Positions 16,198 through 25,580 are shown, counted from the stretch's first letter. The stretch is DNA of 40,572 nucleotides from Prevotella sp. (GCA_022511075.1 JAFLSE010000023.1:1-40572); one strand, 5' to 3'. Numbers and translations: made by a program. The notes: generated from the sequence alone by a model not told the origin.

Positions 16198-18042
16198 ATG
16201 CGCGAATTCCTTGCCATACTGCACCGTTTCCTACCACCATACAAGAAATATCTTGTGTGGTCGGTGGTATTCAATATTCTTTCTGCGGTGCTTAATATAT
16301 TTTCTTTTGTTGCGCTCATTCCCATACTGCGTATACTCTTTCAGACCGAAGACGCAACAACGGTAACGGCGCTTATGAATTGGGGTGATGACGACATTAG
16401 CAAGGTGGCAGAGAACAACATGAATTATTACGTGTCGCAGATGATAGTAAATATAGGAGCCACTACCACGCTCTTGCTCATAGGCGTGTTCCTTGCTTTC
16501 GCTACGTTCCTCAAGACTGCGGCTTATTTCCTCTCTTCTGCCACAATCATTCCTATACGCACGGGCATAGTGCGCGACATTCGCAACCAACTATACCAAA
16601 AAATCAATTCCCTACCTCTCGGCTTCTTTTCCGAGGAACGCAAGGGCGACATCATTGCGCGTATGAGTGGTGATGTGCAGGAGATAGAGAACTCCATAAT
16701 GTCGTCGCTCGACATGCTTTTCAAAAATCCTGTTCTCATTATAGCCTATTTCACCACGTTGCTCATCGTCAGCTGGCAACTCACGCTTTTTACCTTACTC
16801 ATTGTTCCGTTGATGGGTTGGTTTATGGGTTATGTCGGCAGGAAACTCAAGCAAAAGTCCATCAAGGCGCAATCGCTTTGGAGCGACACTATGAGCCAAG
16901 TGGAAGAGACACTTGGCGGACTGCGCATAATAAAGGCATTCTGTGCCGAGGACAAGATGAACAAGCGCTTCGATGAGATAAACACCAACTACCGCAACAG
17001 CATAATGCGTGTGAACATTCGTCAGCAGATGGCGCACCCCATGAGCGAGTTCCTTGGCACAGTAATGATTGTCATCGTACTTTGGTTCGGCGGTATTCTT
17101 GTACTCGATGGCTATGGGCTTTCCGGTCCTACCTTTATTTATTATATGGTGATACTCTACAGTATCATCAATCCCCTTAAGGAATTCTCCAAGGCAGGCT
17201 ACAATATACCAAAAGGACTCGCCTCAATGGAGCGTATCGACAAGATTCTGCTTGCACAAAATACTATTGAGGAAGTAGCCAATCCAAAGCATATCACAGG
17301 TTTCGAGCATGCCATAGAGTTCAGAAACGTTTCCTTCCGCTATGCCGACAAATGGATTCTACGCAATATCAACCTTACGATAGAAAAGGGCAAGACTATT
17401 GCCCTTGTGGGGCAAAGCGGAGGAGGAAAGTCCACCCTTGTAGACCTTATTCCACGCTATTACGATGTGCAGGAAGGTGAGGTGCTGATTGACGGCATAA
17501 ACGTGAAGGAGTTGGGCATACAAGACCTGCGCCAACTTATTGGAAACGTAAATCAAGAGGCGATACTCTTCAATGACAGTTTCCGCAACAATATCTTGTT
17601 TAGTGTACCCGAAAACACCGAAATCCCTGACCTTGACAACCGTCTTGCCGAGGCTGCGAAGATAGCAAATGCATATAATTTTATTATGGACAGCGAAAAC
17701 GGTATGGACACTATGGTGGGTGACCGTGGCTGCAGGCTTTCTGGCGGTCAACGTCAGCGCATTAGTATTGCACGCGCAATTTTCAAGAATCCTCCTATTC
17801 TCATTCTCGACGAAGCTACCTCAGCCCTCGACACCGAGAGTGAACGCCTCGTGCAGGATGCCTTGGAGCGACTCATGAAAACACGTACAACCATTGCCAT
17901 TGCCCACCGTCTATCCACTATCAAGAGTGCTGATGAGATTTGTGTTCTCCACGAGGGTCGTATAGTGGAGCGGGGCACACATGAGCAACTTCTCGCTTCC
18001 AACGGCTACTACAAGAAACTCAACGACATGCAGAGTCTTTGA
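16198..18042 (+). CDS. MsbA-like ABC transporter, fused permease and ATPase
   Basis: A 614-residue half-transporter that works as a homodimer. Residues 1-330 hold six transmembrane helices of the type IV exporter fold. The nucleotide-binding domain has Walker A at 405-413 (GQSGGGKST), the LSGGQ signature at 514-518, Walker B ILDEA with D538/E539, and a switch His in IAHRLST. The family exports lipids (lipid A core, as MsbA) or drugs. No peptidase domain or adjacent adaptor suggests protein export. Lipid flipping is the more likely role, but the substrate is not shown by the sequence. Confidence 0.93.
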   Translation: MREFLAILHRFLPPYKKYLVWSVVFNILSAVLNIFSFVALIPILRILFQTEDATTVTALMNWGDDDISKVAENNMNYYVSQMIVNIGATTTLLLIGVFLAFATFLKTAAYFLSSATIIPIRTGIVRDIRNQLYQKINSLPLGFFSEERKGDIIARMSGDVQEIENSIMSSLDMLFKNPVLIIAYFTTLLIVSWQLTLFTLLIVPLMGWFMGYVGRKLKQKSIKAQSLWSDTMSQVEETLGGLRIIKAFCAEDKMNKRFDEINTNYRNSIMRVNIRQQMAHPMSEFLGTVMIVIVLWFGGILVLDGYGLSGPTFIYYMVILYSIINPLKEFSKAGYNIPKGLASMERIDKILLAQNTIEEVANPKHITGFEHAIEFRNVSFRYADKWILRNINLTIEKGKTIALVGQSGGGKSTLVDLIPRYYDVQEGEVLIDGINVKELGIQDLRQLIGNVNQEAILFNDSFRNNILFSVPENTEIPDLDNRLAEAAKIANAYNFIMDSENGMDTMVGDRGCRLSGGQRQRISIARAIFKNPPILILDEATSALDTESERLVQDALERLMKTRTTIAIAHRLSTIKSADEICVLHEGRIVERGTHEQLLASNGYYKKLNDMQSL

Positions 18043-18076
18043 AACAAATTGAAAAGTCATTTTTAATACAAACAAC

Positions 18077-18094
18077 ATATATATATATATATAT
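18077..18094 (+). repeat. (AT)9 dinucleotide tract abutting the proA start codon
   Basis: Nine uninterrupted AT units run straight into the ATG at 18093, occupying the place of a ribosome-binding site. Slippage in this tract would move or weaken initiation and would break the frame of any upstream start. Confidence 0.9.
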
Positions 18095-19334
18095 GATTGA
18101 GATATTCAAAAGAGCAAAGACAGCAGGCAAAATGCTTGCAACAATTAGCGATACAAGAAGAAGTGAGATTCTTTTGATGGTTGCCGACAGCATTGTTGCT
18201 AACAAAGAACGGATATTGGCGGCAAACGCGATGGATTTAGCAAAAATGGAAAAAGACAATCCGTTGTATGACCGTCTGCAACTTACCGAAAGTCGCATAG
18301 AAGGCATTGCCAACGATATGCGCAACGTAGCGTCTTTACCGTCGCCACTCGGAATGGAAACGAAAGTAAGGACACTTGCCAATGGATTGAGATTAAAAAG
18401 GGTGAGCGTACCTTTCGGAGTAATAGGAATGATATACGAGGCTCGCCCCAATGTGACGCTTGATGTGTTTGCACTTTGTTTCAAAAGCGGCAATGCATGT
18501 GTGCTGAAAGGTGGCAAGGATGCAGATTGTAGCAATCGCGAAGAAGTTGCCGTTATACATGAGGTGCTGCATTCTGTTGGCATAGACGAGTCGGTTGTGG
18601 AGCTGTTACCAGCAACCCATGATGCCACGGCAGCAATGCTCAATGCCATTGGATATGTGGATTTATGCATTCCTCGTGGTGGTCGTAGCCTGATAGATTT
18701 CGTAAGGAATAATGCCCGCGTGCCGGTAATAGAGACAGGGGCAGGTGTCGTTAACACATATTTTGATAAGGACGGAGATATAAAAAAGGGCACAGCAATA
18801 ATTTGCAATGCTAAGACACGCAGGGTGAGCGTATGTAATGCTCTCGACTGTCTGATTATACACAAAGAAAGAATAGAGGATTTGTCACAGCTGTGCAAAC
18901 CGTTATCGGAAAAAGGCGTAGAGATATTTGCAGATGAATTTGCATATATTGCGCTGCAAGGTGAATATCCACAACATCTGCTAAAGCATGCCACGGCAGA
19001 AAATTATGGCACGGAGTTTATGGATTACAAGATGTCGGTAAAAACTGTTGGTTCCATCGAAGAGGCAATCCTGCATATTGATAAATATGGCTCTGGGCAT
19101 AGCGAATGTATCATTACTGAAAACGAAAATGCTGCAAGACTTTTCCAACAACGTGTAGATGCAGCTTGCGTATATTGGAATGCACCTACAAGTTTTACTG
19201 ACGGAGCGCAGTTCGGACTTGGCGCAGAGATTGGTATATCTACACAGAAGTTAGGACCGCGTGGTCCTATGGCGTTGGAAGAGATGACAACCTACAAATG
19301 GATTATCGAAGGCGAAGGGCAAACCAGAGAGTAA
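18093..19334 (+). CDS. proA: Glutamate-5-semialdehyde dehydrogenase (gamma-glutamyl phosphate reductase)
   Basis: The NADPH-dependent second step of proline synthesis, reducing gamma-glutamyl phosphate to glutamate semialdehyde. It is 413 residues from the ATG at 18093, the usual ProA length. A longer frame opens at 18039, but the added residues are encoded by the tail of the ABC gene spacer and the AT tract and have no family counterpart. Recognisable features are [14 protein letters not shown] (109-122), LKGGKDA, PRGGRSL, the catalytic Cys C248 in VSVCNA, and a C-terminal TTYKWII. proB is not in the window. The 3' end overlaps the convergent PAP2 gene by 32 bp. Confidence 0.94.
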   Translation: MIEIFKRAKTAGKMLATISDTRRSEILLMVADSIVANKERILAANAMDLAKMEKDNPLYDRLQLTESRIEGIANDMRNVASLPSPLGMETKVRTLANGLRLKRVSVPFGVIGMIYEARPNVTLDVFALCFKSGNACVLKGGKDADCSNREEVAVIHEVLHSVGIDESVVELLPATHDATAAMLNAIGYVDLCIPRGGRSLIDFVRNNARVPVIETGAGVVNTYFDKDGDIKKGTAIICNAKTRRVSVCNALDCLIIHKERIEDLSQLCKPLSEKGVEIFADEFAYIALQGEYPQHLLKHATAENYGTEFMDYKMSVKTVGSIEEAILHIDKYGSGHSECIITENENAARLFQQRVDAACVYWNAPTSFTDGAQFGLGAEIGISTQKLGPRGPMALEEMTTYKWIIEGEGQTRE

Positions 19335-20259
19335 AGAATAGTATTGTTCCGCTTATCATGCCTGCCAACGCATCAATGGCATAGTGCGCCTGTATGTACA
19401 CCGTGCTGAAACACAGCAGCACATATAACGGCAGCATACACAATAGCAAACGGCGAGAGCCTGTTTTCCAAGCCAAGAACATCACTACGGTGCTCACTCC
19501 CACATGGCTGCTGGGGAATGCTGCCGTAGGGCGTTCGCCGGCATCATGTGCATTTTGCACCATTTCATAGAAGAAACCGTCTTTCCATCCTGGTATTGGC
19601 AAACACTCCTGATTGTTCATAAAATAGTCGTGTACGTTTGGGAACACTCCCTTGGCTATCTGGTCTGTGCCAACTGCAAGGTAATAATATTGTGGTCCTG
19701 CCACCGGCAGTGCTATATATATAATATAGTATATAAAGAACGAAGCCATTATTATTGTTGCGGCACGCTCCATCATATCGTATTTCTTTAACAGACAGTA
19801 CAGCACTATTGCCGCAATCATCGGATAATAGGAGCTGTAGCCGAGATGCATCAGTTCGCTGAACACCTTGTTCGAGAATACGTCATAAAAATGCAATGCC
19901 GGCTGGCAACCAAAGATATCCTGTTCCCACTGCGCAAACAGGTGGTCGAGGTTGGGGAAAAGCCTGTTGAACTCGTATGTATCGGGATACCACCAACCCA
20001 GAAGCGCCATTTGAACGGCAATTCGCGCAAAACAAGTGATTCGGCAAGGCACAAGGCGGTATACGCCCCACATGGCAAATGTTATCACGATAATACGCAA
20101 CCTTCCCCAAAGCATCGATTCCGGATTCTGCACCTTCGTGAACATAAAAAGCATTAGCAACGTGGTAAGCGCCATATATGCAAGCATTATCCACTCCAAT
20201 GTCAGCAGTCCGCGTCGTGGCTTGCTCTCTATCTTGAAAAGTTCCTTTATTTTCAGCAT
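19303..20259 (-). CDS. PAP2-superfamily (Aur1-like) membrane phosphatase/phosphotransferase
   Basis: An integral membrane protein of 318 residues with about six transmembrane helices. It has two of the PAP2 active-site motifs: PSSHVG near residue 245 and HYAIDALAG near residue 290. The KxxxxxxRP motif 1 of classic lipid phosphatases is not evident, which is the pattern of the Aur1/inositol-phosphorylceramide synthase-like branch. Bacteroidota make sphingolipids, so a head-group transferase or lipid phosphatase is plausible; this is inferred. Its start overlaps the end of the U32 gene by 7 bp, so they share an mRNA. Confidence 0.83.
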   Translation of the reverse strand: MLKIKELFKIESKPRRGLLTLEWIMLAYMALTTLLMLFMFTKVQNPESMLWGRLRIIVITFAMWGVYRLVPCRITCFARIAVQMALLGWWYPDTYEFNRLFPNLDHLFAQWEQDIFGCQPALHFYDVFSNKVFSELMHLGYSSYYPMIAAIVLYCLLKKYDMMERAATIIMASFFIYYIIYIALPVAGPQYYYLAVGTDQIAKGVFPNVHDYFMNNQECLPIPGWKDGFFYEMVQNAHDAGERPTAAFPSSHVGVSTVVMFLAWKTGSRRLLLCMLPLYVLLCFSTVYIQAHYAIDALAGMISGTILFFTLWFALRLR

Positions 20260-21494
20260 TTTACCAGTTTGAAGAGTTTATCGCTCGGTCTCACCTTTTC
20301 CGGTACGGGTATAGATACCCGTTGTCCTTTCAGAGCCTTGTCCACAGGTCGCAAGTCAAAGCGTATCTCGCTGCAGTCCACGTATACCACACCTGTTGTA
20401 GGGCCTGTTATCAGGAGCCTGTCACCCACACGGAACTCGGCTGCCTCCACCTGAAACTCTGCCACGCCAAGTTTCGAGAAGTATTTTATGCCCTTTGCGC
20501 AATACACTTTCTTTTCCGTTGCCACCGACCCATAGTTTTTGTTCCATTCGCCCAAGGTCTGCCCTTGATAGTAGCCGTCCCAGAAGCCGCGGTTGAACAC
20601 CGTTGCCAATCGTGCGTCCCACTCGTCTTTCTTTTCCTCGGTGAAAGTGCCGTCAATGACAGCCTGTATAGCCTCCTTGTAGCATTTCACCACGGTATAT
20701 ACATATTCAGGTCCTCTTGCCCTGCCTTCAATCTTAAACACCCTCACACCGCTTTTTATCATTCGGTCGATGAAACGGACTGTTTTCAGGTCTTTCGGGC
20801 TCATTATATACTTGTTGTCTATCTTTAGTTCGTCGCCCGTCTCACTGTCGGTAACTATGTATGAGCGACGACATATCTGTACACATTCGCCTCTGTTTGC
20901 GGAGCGGTCGGCATTTTGCAGACTCATATAGCACTTGCCACTTATCGCCATGCACAGTGCCCCGTGACAGAACATCTCTATGCGAATTCTCTCACCCGAC
21001 GGACCGCAGATATTTTCTTCCTCTATACAGCGGTAAATCTCCGCCACCTGATTCATATTCAATTCCCTGGCAAGCACCACCACGTCGGCAAACCGTGCAT
21101 AGAAACGCAGAGCCTCGATATTGCTTATGTTCAGTTGTGTTGACAGATGTACTTCCTGACCTATGCTGTTGCAGTATGCCATCACTGCGATGTCGCTCGC
21201 TATCACTGCCGATATGCCAGCCTCTTTCGCAGCATCCACAATCTCGTGCATCAAGGGAATATCCTCGTCATATATTATCGTGTTTACTGTCAGATAGGTC
21301 TTTATTCCCTTTTCCTTGCATGTCTCGGCAATCTCGCGCAGGTCGCCAATCGTAAATGCCGATGCCGAGTGGGCACGCATATTCAGCTTGCCTATGCCGA
21401 AATAAATGCTGTCGGCACCAGCCTGAATAGCAGCAGCAAGACTCTCACGGGAGCCTGCCGGTGCCATTATCTCAAAGTCCTTTACTTTCAACAT
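20253..21494 (-). CDS. Peptidase U32 family protein (TrhP/YegQ-like)
   Basis: A 413-residue U32-family protein. It begins with the family's MAPAGSRESL near residue 10 and carries the U32 signature (E-M-F-C-H-G-A-L-C) near residues 175-183. It continues with SGKCYMS, NRGECVQICRRSY and FKIEGRARGPEY. U32 proteins of the YegQ/TrhP type act in prephenate-dependent 5-hydroxylation of tRNA U34; others are annotated as collagenases. The Cys cluster favours the tRNA-modification group. A full promoter lies directly upstream. Confidence 0.87.
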   Translation of the reverse strand: MLKVKDFEIMAPAGSRESLAAAIQAGADSIYFGIGKLNMRAHSASAFTIGDLREIAETCKEKGIKTYLTVNTIIYDEDIPLMHEIVDAAKEAGISAVIASDIAVMAYCNSIGQEVHLSTQLNISNIEALRFYARFADVVVLARELNMNQVAEIYRCIEEENICGPSGERIRIEMFCHGALCMAISGKCYMSLQNADRSANRGECVQICRRSYIVTDSETGDELKIDNKYIMSPKDLKTVRFIDRMIKSGVRVFKIEGRARGPEYVYTVVKCYKEAIQAVIDGTFTEEKKDEWDARLATVFNRGFWDGYYQGQTLGEWNKNYGSVATEKKVYCAKGIKYFSKLGVAEFQVEAAEFRVGDRLLITGPTTGVVYVDCSEIRFDLRPVDKALKGQRVSIPVPEKVRPSDKLFKLVKC

Positions 21495-21516
21495 CTCACT
21501 TATCTTAAATACGCCG

Positions 21517-21547
21517 CAAAGTTACACATTATAAAATAAAGGACAAA
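21517..21547 (-). promoter_or_regulatory. Promoter of the U32-PAP2 operon
   Basis: On the minus strand TAACTTTG (21517-21524) and TTTG (21544-21547) are separated by 19 bp, a full Bacteroidota promoter. It lies about 22 bp ahead of the U32 ATG. Confidence 0.75.
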
Positions 21548-21589
21548 ACTTTTATTTAAGTTTTTTTGCTTTTCCGCCTTTATTCTAAT

Positions 21590-22903
21590 TTAATTCTCTT
21601 CCACTGCCATTCGGATTATACCCGACCTCACTGCGTATAGCGGAATGTTCGTCAGCCAGTCCTGCTGCCTATATTGAGCCATCGAGAAACGTATGCCATG
21701 CAACTTTGGATTGTTGCCCACAAACAGACGCAATGACTTTGCACGCAGGTTTTCTTCTGCTTTCACCTCTATTGGAATAACTTTGTCGTGGCATTGCACC
21801 ACAAAATCTATTTCCGCCGTGGAGTTTGCATTACTGTAATAATAGATGTATGTTTGCGGCAGTGTCATAAGTTGCTGCAAGACATAGTTTTCGCTGAATG
21901 CCCCCTTGTATTCTTCAAACACGTTGTTGCCTATCAAAATCTGTTGCGGAGGTGTCTGCGACAATGCGCCCAAAAGTCCGCAGTCAAGCATGAAGAGCTT
22001 GAAACTTGAACTATCCTCATAGAATTTCAGCGGTATTGCTGGCTTGGTTATTTTCGACACCTTGTATATTTCACCTGCGTCTATCAGCCATTGTATTGCT
22101 ATCTCAAAGTCTGCAGCACGCGCTCCCTTCTTCACAGCCCCGAAGATAAATTTCTTGTTGTCTCGCGCGAGTTGCGATGGAATGGAGTTCCACACTTGGT
22201 TTATTCTCTGTACCTGTTGTGGAATAGCATGTTTAGATACATCATTGTGATAGGCGGCAAGTATCGTTTCCTGTATGCGACGCACCTCCCAAATGTCTTT
22301 GTTCTCCGCATATCTTGCTACCACTTCAGGCATTCCGCCTACGAAATAGTATTGCCGCAGCAATTCTTCGTATGAAGAATGCAAAGCTGTAACAGAATCC
22401 CAGTCGCATTCCACAAGTGGTTTCAACAATGCTTCCTTATTCATAGCCAATAGGAATTCCTCAAAGTCCATAGGATACATATATAATATATCCACTTTAC
22501 CCACAGGAAACGAAGTTCCACCGTTAAGAGCTATACCAAGTAAGCTGCCAGCTACAGCTATATGATATTCAGGAGCTTTCTCCGAGAAATATTTTAGACA
22601 GTGCAGTCCTCTTTCCACCTCTTGTATCTCATCGAGAATAACGAGTGTTTCGCCGGGAACGATATTTTCACCCGATATTGCGCTAAGGTTGCGTATAATA
22701 CGCTCAGTATCGTAGTTGAAGAACAGATTTTCGATATCCTCGTTGTCGTCGCAATTTATGTAAACAACATTTTTATATTCAGTGCGTCCGAACTCCCTTA
22801 ATATATATGTTTTCCCCACTTGGCGTGCACCAAGCAAAATCAGCGGCTTCCTGTTATTACAGCCTTTCCATTTACGGAGTTCTTCCGTTATTCTTCTCTT
22901 CAT
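21590..22903 (-). CDS. AAA ATPase with C-terminal DUF4143 domain
   Basis: A 437-residue member of the large AAA_14/DUF4143 ATPase group that is multiplied in Bacteroidota and archaea. Walker A GARQVGKT is at 25-32 and Walker B VILDEIQE has D91/E92. A FVGGMPEVV element near 225 marks the domain junction. The C-terminal part has AEIDFVV...IPIEVKAE near 368-388, the D...ExK layout of PD-(D/E)XK nuclease folds. Cellular function is unknown for the family; defence or toxin links have been proposed for some members. It is monocistronic, with a -7 element close upstream and 33-bp repeats about 110 bp upstream. Confidence 0.88.
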   Translation of the reverse strand: MKRRITEELRKWKGCNNRKPLILLGARQVGKTYILREFGRTEYKNVVYINCDDNEDIENLFFNYDTERIIRNLSAISGENIVPGETLVILDEIQEVERGLHCLKYFSEKAPEYHIAVAGSLLGIALNGGTSFPVGKVDILYMYPMDFEEFLLAMNKEALLKPLVECDWDSVTALHSSYEELLRQYYFVGGMPEVVARYAENKDIWEVRRIQETILAAYHNDVSKHAIPQQVQRINQVWNSIPSQLARDNKKFIFGAVKKGARAADFEIAIQWLIDAGEIYKVSKITKPAIPLKFYEDSSSFKLFMLDCGLLGALSQTPPQQILIGNNVFEEYKGAFSENYVLQQLMTLPQTYIYYYSNANSTAEIDFVVQCHDKVIPIEVKAEENLRAKSLRLFVGNNPKLHGIRFSMAQYRQQDWLTNIPLYAVRSGIIRMAVEEN

Positions 22904-22921
22904 TTTGTTCTAATTTATCTG

Positions 22922-22929
22922 CAAAGATA
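22922..22929 (-). promoter_or_regulatory. -7 element of the AAA/DUF4143 gene
   Basis: Minus-strand TATCTTTG matches the consensus and lies 19 bp ahead of the ATG at 22903. No clear -33 box is seen, so an activator may be needed or the leader is very short. Confidence 0.55.
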
Positions 22930-23011
22930 CAACTTATCCTTGACATTATGACATATTTCTTGAGAAAATTAAGGTATTTTATTAAAAATCAACGCATTTA
23001 TAATGCACACT

Positions 23012-23109
23012 ACATTTTTCTCAGGAAACTTTTACTGCAAAAGCACATTTTTCTTGAGGAACTTTTACTGCAAAAACACATTTTTCTTGGGGAACTTATC
23101 AGCACAACC
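23012..23109. repeat. Three tandem 33-bp repeats, about 110 bp upstream of the AAA gene
   Basis: Units at 23012-23044, 23045-23077 and 23078-23109 share ACATTTTTCT, then a GAGGAACTT-like core, then TTTACTGCAAAA. Units 1 and 2 differ at about four positions; unit 3 is more diverged after the core. A looser fourth copy may begin at about 22950 (ATATTTCTTGAGAAAATT). Each unit has an imperfect TTCTTGAGGAA dyad. The 33-bp period is about three helical turns, so the dyads face the same side. Read in one frame the array would also encode an 11-residue repeat, but no convincing gene contains it. Confidence 0.8.
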
Positions 23110-23162
23110 ATTCCATATTGACAAATAAAAGGAAACTCACATTGAGGTTGACTTCTCTTTTT

Positions 23163-23324
23163 CTATATTTTTAAACACGGCTCCACCATGAAGCGGGTGA
23201 CATTGTAATGTGTCACTGTCTCGACACACTGCAAATACTCCGCATGCGAAAGCGGTTTTAGTTCGTCTCCTTACACACAAAGATACAGGTGAAGTTCTCC
23301 TTTTTGTTCAATTCCATGTTCCAT
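23163..23324 (-). pseudogene. Possible small gene remnant interrupted by one stop
   Basis: From an ATG at 23324 the minus strand encodes 17 residues, a TAA, then 35 more residues ending in a TAG at 23163. The second part (GDELKPLSHAEYLQCVETVT and onward) has a protein-like, low-bias composition, unlike the AT-rich flanks. It may be a decayed small gene, or chance. No family is recognised. Confidence 0.25.
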
Positions 23325-23435
23325 TTAATTCATTTCGAGCACGGAATTGAATGCTAAAACGTACGAAATAAAAATATTTTCTACTCGACATCGAAAAAAA
23401 TCGACTATTTTATAAATAAATTTCAGAAAAATATG

Positions 23436-23443
23436 TACCTTTG
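23436..23443 (+). promoter_or_regulatory. -7 element of the ncRNA candidate
   Basis: TACCTTTG matches TANNTTTG. The predicted start is near 23450, 25 nt ahead of the first closing stem. The AT-rich sequence upstream lacks a clear TTTG at 19-20 bp. Confidence 0.6.
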
Positions 23444-23449
23444 CACTTG

Positions 23450-23697
23450 CCTATGAATGTAGGCAGACATATTGAGAAAGCGCATATCGCTTGTTCTGAC
23501 AGCGTGAACTTGGACACTTCACAAAATGGCTGAAAAGTCATTGTAATATCAGAATAAAGGGAATACGCTCTTCTTGGTTTGTATTTTCGTTAGCACGAAA
23601 TACGTCCAAGTGGGGTTTTGTAGTTCTCTTATCTGTATTACAAGGGGAGTCCAAGCCCTACGCTGAGGATAAGGGAAATGGAGGCTCCGCTTTTTTG
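23450..23697 (+). ncRNA. Highly structured RNA, candidate 6S-like RNA
   Basis: A rod-like RNA of about 245 nt between a promoter and a T-run. The nested stems are: AGAAAGCG (23475-23482) with CGCTTTTT (23688-23695); CTTGTTCT (23490-23497) with AGGATAAG (23666-23673); CAGCGT (23500-23505) with ACGCTG (23660-23665); CTTGGAC (23509-23515) with GTCCAAG (23649-23655); TTGTAATA (23541-23548) with TATTACAA (23636-23643), continued by CAGA/TCTG and TAAAGGGAA/TTCTCTTA. An apical hairpin closes CTTGG (23573-23577) with CCAAG (23606-23610) and GTATTTTCG with CGAAATAC. An open region (23564-23572 opposite 23611-23623) separates the arms. This long-rod-with-bubble layout is that of 6S RNA, which binds sigma-70 RNA polymerase. 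It could instead be a leader of the SPFH gene. Confidence 0.6.
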
Positions 23698-23761
23698 TAT
23701 GCCTTAAATCAATAACTATTAACCGCACCCATCGGGTCTCAAAGGTGCATACTTAAAAGTT
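23698..23761 (+). promoter_or_regulatory. Leader of the SPFH gene with small stems
   Basis: Between the ncRNA T-run and the SPFH ATG there is no TANNTTTG box. GCACC and GGTGC (about 23727-23751) can pair, and GTATGC (23697-23702) can pair with GCATAC just ahead of the start. Either would hide the start region. SPFH transcription probably depends on readthrough from the ncRNA promoter or on a non-canonical promoter. Confidence 0.35.
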
Positions 23762-24862
23762 ATGGGACTATTTCATAGAAATGAAAATGAAGTGAACTTT
23801 GCTGGAGGTAGCAAGAATGTAATGGAATCCATACAGAGAATGCACGATACAGGAACTCTCATCTATATGGACGACCGACATGACTTTAACACGAACTCGG
23901 TGATTACAGTAGCTCCTAATGAGCAGGTGATTTTTATCAAGAACGGTGAATTTTATGGCACTTTGCCCAGTGGAAGGCACGAGGTGAAGACGGAGAACTA
24001 TCCGATTTTGAGCCGTATCAGGAATATGCTTACTGGCGGAATGAGCACGTTCACTTGCCAAGTGTACCATGTGCAGACCAATGAACAGAAGATTGACTGG
24101 GGCACATCGGCACCAATTGAGATACAAGACTTCTTTCTTGGAGGCGGAATGATAGGTGTGCCAACGCTTATCCGAGGAGCGGCTGCATTCCGAGTACGCT
24201 TTAACATTAATGAAGATGACGAAGCGAGTAAGCAGACATTTATGCGTTTGATGGGCGACAGCATTGTCTACACTGTATCGGATTTGGGAATGATGTTTGA
24301 GGCTGAAATGTCACAGAAGATTAGTTCTGTGGTGGGAAAGACTTTGGAAAGTATATCCATGCAGCGCTCAATAAACGCCATTTCCAGCCAGTTGGAAGAT
24401 TTCTCAGTAGCATTGAAACCAAAATTTGACGAAGTTTTTGCCACATACGGTTTGGAATTGGTCAATTTCTCTTTCTATAACCTGAACATCGACGAGACCG
24501 AGGAGCGCAAGAAATATCTTGATCGTTTGATTGCCACTGCCCATACTGGCAGCTACGACAAAGCCGTGCAGCAGGAACTTCTCAAGGATATTGCCACCAA
24601 TCCCGCTACCGACGGGTTTGCCAGTGCTGGAGCAGGCTTTGGCATGGGAATGGCAGCAGGCAGTGCTTTTGGTCAAATGGCGACAAATGCTTTCAACAAT
24701 CCAATGCTCCAACAGCAACAACAGCCAGTACAGCCACAAACGCCAACGGCACAGCCCGACCCTATGGAGACACTTTCAAAGCTGAAGCAACTTTTGGATG
24801 CAGGTTTGATAAAGCAGGAACAATACGATGCCAAGGTTGCAGAGGTTATGAGCCGTTTGTAA
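23762..24862 (+). CDS. SPFH-domain protein with C-terminal SHOCT (YdjI-like)
   Basis: A 366-residue protein. Residues about 40-255 form an SPFH/band-7-type (virion-core-like) domain of the YdjI group, with no transmembrane segment of its own. It is followed by a Gly/Ala/Met-rich linker (about 283-312), a Gln/Pro-rich stretch (319-332) and a C-terminal SHOCT motif (about 333-366; LSKLKQLLDAGLI, then EQYDAK). In Bacillus subtilis YdjI is recruited to membranes by the zinc-ribbon/membrane proteins YdjG and YdjH and works with PspA. Here a membrane protein and a zinc-ribbon protein follow directly, but no PspA. A membrane-stress or scaffold role is inferred. Confidence 0.85.
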   Translation: MGLFHRNENEVNFAGGSKNVMESIQRMHDTGTLIYMDDRHDFNTNSVITVAPNEQVIFIKNGEFYGTLPSGRHEVKTENYPILSRIRNMLTGGMSTFTCQVYHVQTNEQKIDWGTSAPIEIQDFFLGGGMIGVPTLIRGAAAFRVRFNINEDDEASKQTFMRLMGDSIVYTVSDLGMMFEAEMSQKISSVVGKTLESISMQRSINAISSQLEDFSVALKPKFDEVFATYGLELVNFSFYNLNIDETEERKKYLDRLIATAHTGSYDKAVQQELLKDIATNPATDGFASAGAGFGMGMAAGSAFGQMATNAFNNPMLQQQQQPVQPQTPTAQPDPMETLSKLKQLLDAGLIKQEQYDAKVAEVMSRL

Positions 24863-24896
24863 CCCATGTCTCACTCAATAAAAAAAACAGATAACT

Positions 24897-25580
24897 ATGA
24901 AAGCAAATATATTGAAAATTATTATCGGACTTGTATTCTTAGTCTTATTTAATGTTCTTTTTTTCATGCTGGGAGGAACTGAGCGAACGACGACGGAGTG
25001 GATATGCTATGGATTTATTCATGCGGCTTATCTGTGTTTGCTCTCCACTCCGCTGCTGTGCAATGCGGGAAAGGGGGAGACGGTCTTGTCGGCAAGCCTT
25101 TATCTGCGGGCTTTGTTCTTTTTCTTCACGGAACTGGTCATTGGAATACTCTTTCTCTGGGCTAACCCCATATCATACAAATGGGCAACAATTGTTCAGG
25201 GAGTGCTTCTTGGCGTATTTCTTGTGATGCAGTTTATGAGTGTTTTGGCTAACGATGCCACGAAAGCTTCGCTTGATAAACAAAGAAAAGAGAGAGTATA
25301 TGTTCGTGCGTTGGCAGAAAATATCAAGGAAGCAATGCGCCAGGTTGGAGACTCTGCACTGCGCAAGCAGATGGCCTCCTGCTACGAGTCGCTCAGCAGC
25401 GCCTCCATTGAGAGCTTTCCTGAAGCCGCTGCCGCAGAGACAGAATTGGAGAATGCTGTGAATATGCTATGCAGCGCAGTAAACGTAAGCGACATGACCC
25501 AACTGAGCCAACTCATCAAGGATGTTCAAACAGCCATGAACCATAGGAACCAAGCTATTCGCATGGCACGTTTTTCGTAA
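24897..25580 (+). CDS. Four-helix membrane protein of unknown family
   Basis: A 227-residue protein with about four transmembrane helices in the first 120 residues (roughly 5-26, 36-54, 67-90, 97-118), then a 105-residue soluble, helical C-terminal part rich in Ala, Glu and Gln that is probably cytoplasmic. No catalytic motif is seen. It lies between the SPFH and zinc-ribbon genes with gaps of 34 and 40 bp, in the position where Bacillus has the membrane partner of YdjI. It is therefore a candidate membrane anchor for the SPFH protein, by context alone. Confidence 0.7.
   Translation: MKANILKIIIGLVFLVLFNVLFFMLGGTERTTTEWICYGFIHAAYLCLLSTPLLCNAGKGETVLSASLYLRALFFFFTELVIGILFLWANPISYKWATIVQGVLLGVFLVMQFMSVLANDATKASLDKQRKERVYVRALAENIKEAMRQVGDSALRKQMASCYESLSSASIESFPEAAAAETELENAVNMLCSAVNVSDMTQLSQLIKDVQTAMNHRNQAIRMARFS

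Noticed and set aside
18039..18092. Upstream start for proA
   Set aside because: The added residues come from spacer and AT tract; the ATG at 18093 gives the family length.
23012..23109. CRISPR array
   Set aside because: The 33-bp units are contiguous with no unique spacers.
22807..23121. 104-residue plus-strand ORF with an 11-residue repeat
   Set aside because: It begins inside the AAA gene on the opposite strand and the repeat is just the 33-bp tandem array read in frame.
23450..23697. tmRNA, SRP RNA or RNase P RNA
   Set aside because: The conserved SRP tetraloop/asymmetric loop, tmRNA tRNA-like ends and RNase P core sequences are absent.
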